NCBI GenBank assembly: GCA_905116865.2
Contig: CAJHNH020000791.1
Coordinates: forward strand, 1,041,383-1,105,382
DNA from: Candidula unifasciata
Lineage: Eukaryota; Mollusca; Gastropoda; Stylommatophora; Geomitridae
Direction: 5' to 3'
Length of the DNA: 64,000 bases
Below are positions 55,035 to 64,000 of this stretch, one piece after another (within the stretch, counting starts at the first letter, position 1; every line of letters begins with the position of its first letter). Position numbers and translations under genes: made by a program. The notes under the pieces were generated by a model. That model saw only the letters and a list, made by a program, of their open reading frames with translations. It ran no database searches and had not been told where the DNA came from.

Positions 55035-55740
55035 GGCCAGTGGTCCTCACGATGTAAGACAGTGGTCTTTACGATGTAAGTCAGTGGTCTCCACGATGTG
55101 AGTCAGTGGTCTTCACGATGTGAGTCAGTGGTCTCCACGATGTGAGTCAGTGGTCTTCACGATGTGAGTCAGTGGTCTTCACGATGTGAGTCAGTGGTCT
55201 TCACGATGTGAGTCAGTGGTCTTCACGATGTGAGTCAGTGGTCTTCACGATGTGAGTCAGTGGTCTTCACGATGGGAGTCAGTGGTCTTCACGATGTGAA
55301 CGATGTGAGTCATTGGTCTTCACGATGTGAGTCAGTGGTTTTCACGATGTAAGACAGTGGTATTCACGATGTAGGTCAGTGGTCTTCACGATGTGAGTCA
55401 GTGGTATTCACGATGTGAGTCAGTGGTCTTCACGATGTGAGTCAGTGGTCTTTACGATGGGAGTCAGTGGTCTTCACGATGTGAGTCAGTGGTCTTCACG
55501 ATGTGAGTCAGTGGTCTTCACGATGGGAGTCAGTGGTCTTCACGATGTGAGTCAGTGGTCTTCACGATGTGAGTCAGTGGTCTTCACGATGTGAGTCAAT
55601 GGTCTTCACGATGTGAGTCAGTGGTCTTCACGATGTGAGTCAATGGTCTTCACGATGTGAGTCAATGGTCTTCACGATGTGAGTCAATGGTCTTCACGAT
55701 GTGAGTCAATGGTCTTCACGATGTGAGTCAATGGTCTTCT
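55035..55740. repeat. 22-bp minisatellite, about 32 copies
   Basis: Units of CACGATGTGAGTCAGTGGTC plus TT. The right end is homogeneous for GTCAATGG, the left for GTCAGTGG. Confidence 0.97.
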
Positions 55741-55741
55741 T

Positions 55742-55815
55742 TGAATTTCATGCTTAGCTTCATAGATGACATTTTCGTCTTGGCCATAATAAAATCAGTC
55801 TCATTACTTAATTTT
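55742..55815 (-). repeat. Dispersed sequence shared with 47012-47200
   Basis: Same landmarks GTCTTGGCCATAATAAAATC and AGTCTCATTACTT. It adjoins the LINE endonuclease fragment. Confidence 0.55.
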
Positions 55816-56075
55816 CGGACCTTGTATGTTTAATCTGAGGATATGAAAGTCGTAAATCAGTCTCTCTAGTACAGGTCCTCTCTGCTTGGCACTACGACAA
55901 TTCCAGTATCCCACTCTAATATGCTTTAATCCCAGACGCTCCGTTTTTCGCCTGATTCTCCAAGCTCCGGCTCTCCGATGTCTCTGCCGTCTTCTCGCTC
56001 CATTTCTCCGTCTTCTCCTTTCACTCTCTTCGTTGCCACCTGAAGATGGTATACACAATATCTGACACACATATT
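55804..56075 (-). mobile_element. LINE endonuclease N-terminal fragment
   Basis: Minus strand frame reads GLKHIRVGYWNCRSAKQRGP then VLERLIYDFHILRLN, matching the first strand and Asn motif (WNCRS) of AP-type LINE endonucleases. It breaks off before the catalytic Glu motif. Preceded by an Arg-rich stretch. Confidence 0.7.
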
Positions 56076-56209
56076 ACCTTCCTTGCAGCATCCAGCGGTG
56101 GAACATATTGCCTTCCTCTGTTTGAACTGGTAAGATGTTTGATTTAAGCGATGAAAACCGATACCATACGCAAAATCCACGCCTTGATTTATTCATGGTC
56201 GCTAGCGCA

Positions 56210-57060
56210 GCCATACTTGAAGCGGAACATCTTAGTTATGTGTGGTAGCAGATATGTAGGTACTTTGTGATATTCAATTTGTGTTAATAATTTTGAAATA
56301 TTCATTAGCGTCAATTCATTTGGTGATATTAAATTGTATTATTAATTTCTGGATGTTTAATTTGTGATATGTATTGCGTCATATTGAATTTGTGATTTTC
56401 ATTTTTTGTGTGGTTGGAGATGAAGACTAAACAAAGAGTTTGCATTAGTGACTTAATTAATTATTTACTGGAGAGCTGTCTTATGAAGAAACGAAACAGC
56501 CATAACCTGGATGTTGTCATGTTTAGTGTATTACTATAACTATATAGACTGTTGTCAGAAGTAAATAGATTGTTGTCGATGGTATATAGATTGTTGTCAA
56601 TGGTATATAGATTGTTGTGGTAAGGTGATCACAACCCACAGATTCTAAACTAACCAACAAAAAACAAAAACAAAAATGCCGTTCTGCACGTATTGTTATA
56701 CGTGTCTTTGGTGGTGTTGGAACCCACACGGAATCCACCAGGACTTCCGTTTTCAAGATGGCGCCGAGCGAGAGTGTTACTTGTATTTCGGTGGCTGTGA
56801 TTTCTTTGGGGTTGTTCTGGTCTCCTGTCATGGACTGCTGTTGTGTGTACATTTCACATGTAGGCTACGTGGCATTTTACTTGTAGGGAGGTACCAGCGT
56901 GTTGTCTGGTTATGTAATGTCGAGCGCCGAGTTCTGGCGATGTTGTCACGTAGCGGTCCACTACACGGAAAGACATCATCTCAGCAGCGGGGGACAGCAA
57001 ACTGTCTAGACAGCACACTGTCTAGACAGCAAATTCGATAATAGCTGTCTGCAGACACAG
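56210..57060. other. Intergenic, nothing recognised
   Basis: Low-complexity AT-rich block (56240-56420) with repeated ATATTCAATTTGTG-like words, then unique sequence. A 121-codon plus frame at 56676 has no recognisable domain. Confidence 0.5.
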
Positions 57061-57064
57061 CATT

Positions 57065-57117
57065 TGTGTGTGTGTGTGTGTGTGTCTGTGTGCGTGTGTA
57101 TGTGTCTGTGTGTGTGC

Positions 57118-57155
<38 letters not shown>

Positions 57156-57157
57156 AG
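57065..57157. repeat. (TG)n microsatellite
   Basis: About 90 bp of TG with C interruptions. Confidence 0.95.
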
Positions 57158-57159
57158 TA

Positions 57160-57830
57160 ATTGACACATACGATTAACTCAATGGTCATGCGCAAATATT
57201 TATACAAACTGATACTGCCACGGCGGGTAAGCATCCGGTGAAAGCAGGACTGGGTCTCACATCTTGCTATGGTCTAGCCTTAGACACCAACATCCTTGCG
57301 GCTTCCTGCATTGGCAGGGTAGGACATGGTATGCCCATTAACAGAAACCGAGTTTAGTGCTTGGTGCAGCACTGTGAGCTGTTGTTTTATTTCTTCTTCA
57401 TGCTGAATGCCTTGCATTTGCGCAGCTGTTGAATCGTGATATTCAACACCACCGTTAGCTGGTTTATGCGGGGGCTGGGGAAATACCTCATGTAATAAAT
57501 ATACGCGTGCATGGCCAACTTATAATGCCTGACTACTTCAATTAATTAACGACAAACTGCATTTCTCTTGACCACTGGTGGCTTTGGCACCTCTAGCAGC
57601 TGTCACAAGCGTTTACTGCATGCCTATATTTGAAGACTTTGCCAGGACTAATTATTTGTTCACCAGTTCTGTTCAAATAGGACAGCGATGTACAGTTCAT
57701 TTGACTTTCACTGGCACAGGAACGAAACAAGTATTTATAGGGAAATCCTTTTGCAGTGAAGCTGAAACTTTCAACTAAGACTAGACAAAGGCGCCAATAC
57801 ACAATGTTCAAATGAGGTTCTCAAAACAGG
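57160..57830. other. Intergenic, nothing recognised
   Basis: Short frames on both strands around 57590-57810 overlap antisense; no support for coding. Confidence 0.5.
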
Positions 57831-57832
57831 AT

Positions 57833-58030
57833 TTAGCACTTCAGTGATTTTTACCTGGCACCATTTAGCACTTCAGTCATTTTTACCTGGCACCATTTAG
57901 CACTTCGGTGATTTTTACCTGGCACCATTTAGCACTTCAGTGATTTTTACCTGGCACCATTTAGCACTTCAGTGATTTTTATCTGGCACCATTTAGCACT
58001 TCAGTGATTTTTACCTAGCACCATTTAGCA
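57833..58030. repeat. 32-bp minisatellite, about 6 copies
   Basis: Units of TTTAGCACTTCAGTGATTTT plus TACCTGGCACCA. It shares the word TTTAGCAC with the 42-bp satellite at 22.6-24.8 kb but is otherwise different. Confidence 0.95.
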
Positions 58031-59185
58031 GTTTTGAGACTTTGGCCCAGTACGAACGAATTATGTTATATTAGGGGGAGGGGGCGGGGCCTCGTTCCTT
58101 GTGGTAACATTAATCTTTAAAAAAATGAAGCCCTCCCTCTTCAGTTAAGAAATTGATCTTTGTGATTTATGTGGTAGCTTACTGTAGTGAACCATTATCT
58201 TTTCGATAAATTATGTCCCAGACGGAACGACGTCAGCCAATAAATATGAATGGAATATTTGAGTGTAACAAGGACCGCGAGGTGAGTCACGAACAAAATG
58301 CTGGCCAGATGAAACCCGTGGGAATCACGGAGAAAATGTTGGCTAAATGAAACTGATGTGAATCGGAAAACACGAAAAATTCTTAATTTTAATATGGGCG
58401 TTAAAAGGTTATATAATGCCTTAGAAAGAGCATGTGGGCAGTCTCGTTTGGGCCAAGAAAAGGAGTGCATGAAGAACGAAGGAGTGTTTGTGGATCCATA
58501 ATGTGTCGGAGGATGAATGTAGCTTCGACCGCTCTTCCTGGCCAGACAGCAACAATGGGCGGTTTCTCGTCTGCCCGCTGAAGTTGTGTTTGTGTCGTCA
58601 ACACGGAGGAAGTTTGCGCGCTTCATTGTGATTGTTGGAATGTGCGGCCGTGTTTCGATGAGTGCAAGTATAATTGATTTTTTTTCCCATAATTGTTTGC
58701 ATCAACCTAGACATGACTTTTTCATGTACCGGCTGAGATAACAGCGAGTGGAAGAATAAAGTATGAAACAGTCTTGTGTTGTTCGCTATCGTCCATTTTC
58801 TGCTTGTTGTGTTGGTTTTCGGGTGTGAAAGAGGAGTCTGCAGTAACTAGAGCCAAAGACATTAAAAGCTGAGTCATTGCACTTACAACTGTTACAGAAA
58901 ATCAAGACTATAGAAATGACATGTTGCAGAAACCTTCAAAGAATTCGCTGGTTTCAAAAGAGACCTATTACGACATGATACATCTGAACTTAGACACACA
59001 CACAAATCTGAATCATACACAAAACCAGGTCAGCCAAACTGAAATACTTCGACCAGATTATTAAACCTTGCAAAAGTTTGAACGGAATTTTAATGGAAAA
59101 CTAAATATCTCGAGGGATGAGCTGGAGAACTTGGTAACGAATGGCTAGATTGGTAAGAAAAGAGCAAGGGAGAAGGGAACGGGAT
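58031..59185. other. Intergenic, nothing recognised
   Basis: Unique-looking sequence. A 143-codon minus frame (58626-58195) shows no recognisable domain and is not called. Confidence 0.5.
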
Positions 59186-59189
59186 AAAC

Positions 59190-59278
59190 ATATGGATGGC
59201 TTGGACATGTGGATGGTTTGGATGACATGTGGATGGCTTGGATGTCATGTGGATGGCTTGGATGACATGTGGATGGGG
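59190..59278. repeat. 20-bp minisatellite, about 4 copies
   Basis: Units of GTGGATGGCTTGGATGACAT. Confidence 0.9.
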
Positions 59279-59451
59279 AGAGACAATAACACTGTTCAGA
59301 TCCGTGATTCTGGTGATTGTGTCTGCTGGCAGAACAGTGCAGTCCACGTCTGTGGCCACGGCACACGATAGTGATGACGAAAATGTTGAGGAAAAATGTT
59401 GCCCGGCACATCACTCTTCACATGAGACTAGCCATTCAATCGACGAGCTTG

Positions 59452-61570
59452 GGCATGAGGCAGAGGAGATGACTGGGCATGTGGCAGAGGAGATGACTGG
59501 ACATGTGGCAGAGGAGATGACTGGACATGTGGCAGAGGAGATGACTGGACATGAGGCAGAGGAGATGATTGGACATGCTGGCAGAGGTGATGACTGGACA
59601 TGAGGCAGAGGTGATGTCTGGACATACGGCAGAGGTGATGACTGGACATGTGGCAGAGGAGATGACTGGACATGTGGCAGAGGAGATGACTGGACATGAG
59701 GCTGAGGAGATGAGAGGAGTGATGGACGTGAGGCAGAGGTGATGACTGGACATGTGGCAGAGGTGATGACTGGACGTGAGGCAGAGGTGATGTCTGGACA
59801 TACGGCAGAGGTGATGACTGGACATGTGGCAGAGGAGATGACTGGACATGCGGCAGAGGAGATGACTGGACATGCGGCAGAGGAGATGACTGGACATGTG
59901 GCAGAGGAGATGACTGGACATGCGGCAGAGGAGATGACTGGACATGTGGCAGAGGAGATGACTGGACATGCGGCAGATGGTGATGACTGGACCGATGCTG
60001 GCAGAGGAGATGACTGGACATGTGGCAGAGGAGATGACTGGACATGTGGCAGAGGAGATGACTGGACATGCGGCAGAGGTGATAACTGGACATGTGGCAG
60101 AGGAGATGACTGGACATGTGGCAGAGAAGATGACTGGACATGTGGCAGAGGAGATGACTGGACATGAGGCAGAGGAGATGACTGGACATGTGGTAGAGGT
60201 GATAACTGGACATGTGGCAGAGGAGATGACTGGACATGTGGCAGAGGTGATAACTGGACATGTTTCAGAGGAGATGACTAGGCGTCGGCAGAGGAGATGA
60301 CTGGACATGCGGCAGAGGAGATGACTGGACATGCGGCAGAGGAGATGACTGGACATGCGGCAGAGGAGATGACTGGACATGCGGCAGAGGTGATGACTGG
60401 ACATGCGGCAGAGGAGATGACTGGACATGTGGCAGAGGAGATGACTGGACATGCGGCAGAGGAGATGACTGGACATGCGGCAGAGGAGATGCCTGGACAT
60501 GCGGCAGAGGAGATGACTGGACATGCGGCAGAGGAGATGCCTGGACATGCGGCAGAGGAGATGCCTGGACATGCGGCAGTGGAGATGCCTGGACATGCGG
60601 CAGAGGAGATGACTGGACATGGGACAGAGGAGATGACCGGACATGAGACAGGAGATGATCGGACATGGTACAGAGGAGATGACCAGACATGAGAAGGAGA
60701 TGACCGGACATGAGACAGGAGATGACCGGACATGAGACAGGAGATGACCGGATATGAGACAAGAGATGACCGGATATGAGACAAGAGATGACCGGACATG
60801 AGACAAAAGATGACCGGACATGAGACAGGAGATGACTGGACATGCAGCAAAAGGGATGACTGAACATGCGGCAGAGGAGATGACTGGACATGCGGCAGAG
60901 GAGATGACTGGAAATGCGGCAGAGGAGATGCCTGGACATGCGGCGGAGGAGATGCCTGGACATGCGGCAGAGGAGATGCCTGGACATGCGGCAGAGGAGA
61001 CGACTGGACATGCGGCAGAGGAGATGGCTGGACATGCGGCACAGGAGATAACTGGACATGCGGCAGAAGAGATGCCTGGACATGCGGCAGAGGAGATGCC
61101 TGGACATGCGGCAGAGGAGATGCATGGACATGCGACAGAGGAGACGACTGGACATGCGGCAGAGGAGACGACTAGACATGCGGCAGAGGAGATGACTGGA
61201 CATGCGGCAGAGGAGATGCCTGGAAATGCGGCATAGGAGATGACTGGACATTCGGCAGAGGAGATGACTGGGCATGCGGCAGAGGAGATGACTGGACATG
61301 CGGCAAAGGAGATGACTGGACATGCGGCAGAGGAGATGAATGGACATGCGGCAGAGAAGATGACTGGACATGCGGCAGAGGAGATGACTGGACATGCGGC
61401 AGAGGAGATGGCTGGACATGCGGCAGAGGAGATGACTGGACATGCGGCAGAGGAGATGATGGGACATGCGGCAGAGGAGATGACTGGACATGCGGCAGAG
61501 GAGATGACTGGACATGCGGCAGAGGAGATGACTGGACATGCAGCAGAGGAGATGACGGGACATGAAGACG
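59452..61570. repeat. 24-bp satellite, about 88 copies
   Basis: Units of GAGATGACTGGACATGCGGC plus AGAG. Three zones: GTGGC-rich left, GCGGC-rich middle and right, and a central patch (60610-60830) of shortened GAGATGACCGGACATGAGAC units. The 8-codon period leaves a 721-codon minus frame and several of 250-500 codons. Confidence 0.97.
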
Positions 61571-61611
61571 ACCAGACATGAGTCAGGAGAGGAACAGACA
61601 TGAGACAGCAG

Positions 61612-63165
61612 AGGAACAGACTTAGACAACTGGACTTTTCTTAAACTTGTGTAAGTCATTGAGCATCCACTCAGTGAGACAACTGGACTTTTCTTACACT
61701 TGTGTAACTCATTGACCATCCACTCAAAGACAACTGGACTTTTATTAAACTTGTGTAAGTCCTTGACCATCCACTCAGTGAGACAACTGGACTTTTCTTA
61801 AACTTGTGTGAGTCATTGACCATCCACTCAATGAGACACCTGGACTTTTTTTAAACTTGTGTAAGCCATTGACCATCCACTCCGTGAGACAACTGGACTT
61901 TTCTTAAACTACTGTAAGTCATTGACCATCCACTCAGCGAGACAACTGGACTTTTCTTAAACTTGTGTAAGTCATTGACCATCCACTCAGTGAGACAACT
62001 GGACTTTTCTTAAACTTGTGTAAGTCATTGACCATCCACTCAGTGAGACAACCGGACTTTTCTTAAACTTGTGTAAGGCATTGACCATCCACTCAGTGAG
62101 ACAACTGGACTTTTCTTAAACTTGTGTAAGTCCTTGACCATCCACTCAGTGAGACAACTGGATTTTTTCTTACACTTGTGTAACTCATTGACCATCCACT
62201 CAGTGAGACAACTGGACTTTTCTTAAACTTGTGTTAGTCATTGACCATCCACTCAGTGAGGCAACTGGACTTTTCTTAAACTTATGTAAGTAATTGACCA
62301 TCCACTCAGTGAGACAACTTGACTTTTCTTAAACTTGTGTAAGTCATTGACCATCCACTCAGTGAGACAACTGGACTTTTCTTAAACTTGTGTAAGTTAT
62401 TGACCATCCAATTAGTGAGACAACTGGACTTTTCTTACACTTGTGTAAGTCATTGACCATCCACTCAATGAGACACCTGGACTTTTCTTAAACTTGTATT
62501 AGTCATTGACCATCCTCTTAATGAGACAACAGGACTTTTCTTAAACTTGTATTAGTTATGACCATCCACTTAATGAGACAACCGGACTTTTCTTAAACTT
62601 GTGTGAGTCATTGACCCTCCACTCAATGAGACAACTGGACTTTTCCTAAACTTGTATTAGTCATTGACCATCCACTCAGTGAGACAACTGGACTTTACTT
62701 AAACTTGTATTAGTCATTGACCATCCACTCAGTGAGACAACTGGACTTTTCTTAAACTTGTATTAGTCATTGACCATCCACTCAATGAGACAACCAGACT
62801 TTTCTTAAACTTGTATTAGTCATTGACCATCCACTCAGTGAGACAACTGGACTATTCTTAAACTTGTGTGAGTCATTGACCATCCACTCAATGAGACAAC
62901 TGGACTTTTCTTAAACTTGTATTAGTCATTGACCATCCACTCAATGAGACAACTGGACTTTTCTTAAACTTGTATTAGTCATTGACCATCCACTCAGTGA
63001 GACAACCGGACTTTTCTTAAACTTGTGTAAGGCATTGACCATCCACTCAATGAGACAACCGGACTTTTCTTAAACTTGTGTAAGGCATTGACCATCCACT
63101 CAGTGAGACAACCGGACTTTTCTTAAACTTGTGTGAGTCATTGACCATCCACTCAATGAGACAAC
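61612..63165. repeat. 53-bp satellite, about 29 copies
   Basis: Units contain GAGACAACTGGACTTTTCTT, AAACTTGTGTAAGTCATTGA and CCATCCACTCA. TTGTGTAAG and TTGTATTAG subtypes are clustered right of 62480. Confidence 0.97.
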
Positions 63166-63239
63166 TGGACCTTGAACGTTTCCAGGAATCGCTGAGAGCA
63201 CAGTTGGTAAAGAAGACAGAAAATACTTCTTTTCCTTGG

Positions 63240-63570
63240 CGTTCATCAGCTGTCCTCGTCTGGGTTCTGGGGCTCTATTGTGAAGAACAAAGAACAGTCC
63301 CACTGTCCTCGTCTGGGTTCTGGGGCTCTATTGTGAAGAACAAAGAACAGTCCCACTGTCAGCGTCTGGGTTCTGGGGCTCTATTGTGAAGAACAAAGAA
63401 CAGTCCCACTGTCCCCGTCTGGGTTCTGGGGCTCTATTGTGAAGAACAAAGAACAGTCTCACTGTCCTCGTCTGGGTTCTGGGGCTCTATTGTGAAGAAC
63501 AAAGAACAGTCCCACTGTCCTCGTCTGGGTTCTGGAGCTCTATTGTGAAGAACAAAGAACTGACCCACTG
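63240..63570. repeat. 53-bp repeat, about 6 copies
   Basis: Units contain GTCCTCGTCTGGGTTCTGGG, GCTCTATTGTGAAGAACAAA and GAACAGTCCCAC. Confidence 0.95.
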
Positions 63571-63589
63571 CCCCCCAAACCCATGTCCT

Positions 63590-63785
63590 AAGAGGCGACT
63601 AGTTAAAGAGGTTTCCTTCATTTTACAGGCAAGGAACCAACAGCCTCTATACAAATAAGCCAGATCAGTAAAGAATGGACACACAAACTCGAATTCTGGA
63701 TCAAGCCCAAAGTGCAGGATGGACGTACAACCATAACTTTCCGCCAGAGTTTACAACACGTGAGCGCTAAGAAGGAGAAGAAACG
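63590..63785 (+). repeat. Dispersed SINE-like repeat, family A copy 4
   Basis: Plus strand order: CCTAAGAGGCGACTAGTTAA, GGTTTCCTT, GGAACCAACAGCCT, CCAGATCAGTAAAG, CGAATTCTGGATCAAG, CTTTCCGCCAGAGTTTACA and a GAAG-rich tail. Confidence 0.78.
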
Positions 63786-63789
63786 AGAA

Positions 63790-63945
63790 GTCCGGATTTT
63801 ATTTCTGTACTTTGACTTTCTTTCAATGCTTGGATGTTGCATGCACTTGCGTCTTACAGATCTGGCTTAATCGTGTGCAGGCTGTTGGTTCGTAGAATTC
63901 CAGACATATGCACTCCGACATGGAAAAAAAAGTCAGTCCTATCTA
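63790..63945 (-). repeat. Dispersed SINE-like repeat, family A copy 5
   Basis: Minus strand from 63945: GTCGGAGTGCATATGTCTGG, CGAACCAACAGCCTGCA and AAGCCAGATCTGTAA, then divergence toward the copy 4 tail. Tail-to-tail with copy 4. Confidence 0.65.
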
Positions 63946-64000
63946 CGTTGGCCAGTTCCCTCTTTCTGGGATGATCACTAAAAGCTTTAGACAAAGTTAG

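Noticed and set aside
58195..58626. 143-codon minus frame
   Set aside because: No recognisable domain and atypical composition; not supported by context.
59436..61601. 721-codon minus-strand open frame, and 250-500-codon frames beside it
   Set aside because: Falls wholly in the 24-bp satellite. Several frames on both strands are open at once, as expected from an 8-codon unit without stops.

Overview
The window is eukaryotic, spliced and very rich in tandem repeats. It looks molluscan, most likely from a gastropod. That placement rests on three single-exon rhodopsin-class receptors of the type annotated as chemosensory receptors in sea slugs, on a SEPT6-group septin with large repeat-filled introns, and on abundant LINE, SINE and minisatellite DNA. 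The species cannot be named from the sequence alone. There are no bacterial operons, CRISPR arrays, rRNA genes or convincing functional tRNA genes.

Layout. (1) 1-14.6 kb, plus strand: the body of a SEPT6/8/10/11-group septin gene. Ten exons can be placed by protein homology and consensus splice sites. The first exon or exons lie left of the window and the stop codon is at 14569. Every intron over about 1.5 kb carries at least one minisatellite, often touching the next splice acceptor. (2) 14.6-27.2 kb: septin 3' flank, then nearly continuous satellite DNA with units of 16-99 bp, including a 42-bp satellite organised as two 924-bp higher-order repeats. (3) 27.2-32.3 kb: LINE remnants and a 2.8-kb 22-bp satellite with a 967-bp higher-order period. 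(4) 32.8-52.3 kb: three chemosensory-type GPCR genes (one plus, two minus) separated by decayed LINEs, a solo LTR nested in a LINE, and 16-, 21- and 29-bp arrays. (5) 52.3-64 kb: no gene recognised; minisatellites, a LINE endonuclease fragment and copies of a dispersed SINE-like repeat.

Only four cellular protein-coding loci are supported: the septin and the three GPCRs. Most long open frames elsewhere are satellites whose unit length is a multiple of three or whose unit lacks stops. The septin would act in cytoskeletal filaments and the GPCRs in sensory signalling, with no evident functional link.

The most interesting signals are: minisatellites that copy septin splice acceptors; a decayed duplicate of septin exon 2; the absence of the conserved Tyr-Pro-Trp-Gly block between septin exons 7 and 8, which breaks the frame as given; a gene-conversion-like near-identity tract between two inverted GPCRs 18 kb apart; hairpin-forming satellites with higher-order structure; a five-copy dispersed repeat family; and a tRNA-headed SINE family. 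I found no clearly new multi-gene system. Repeat boundaries were read by eye and are approximate.
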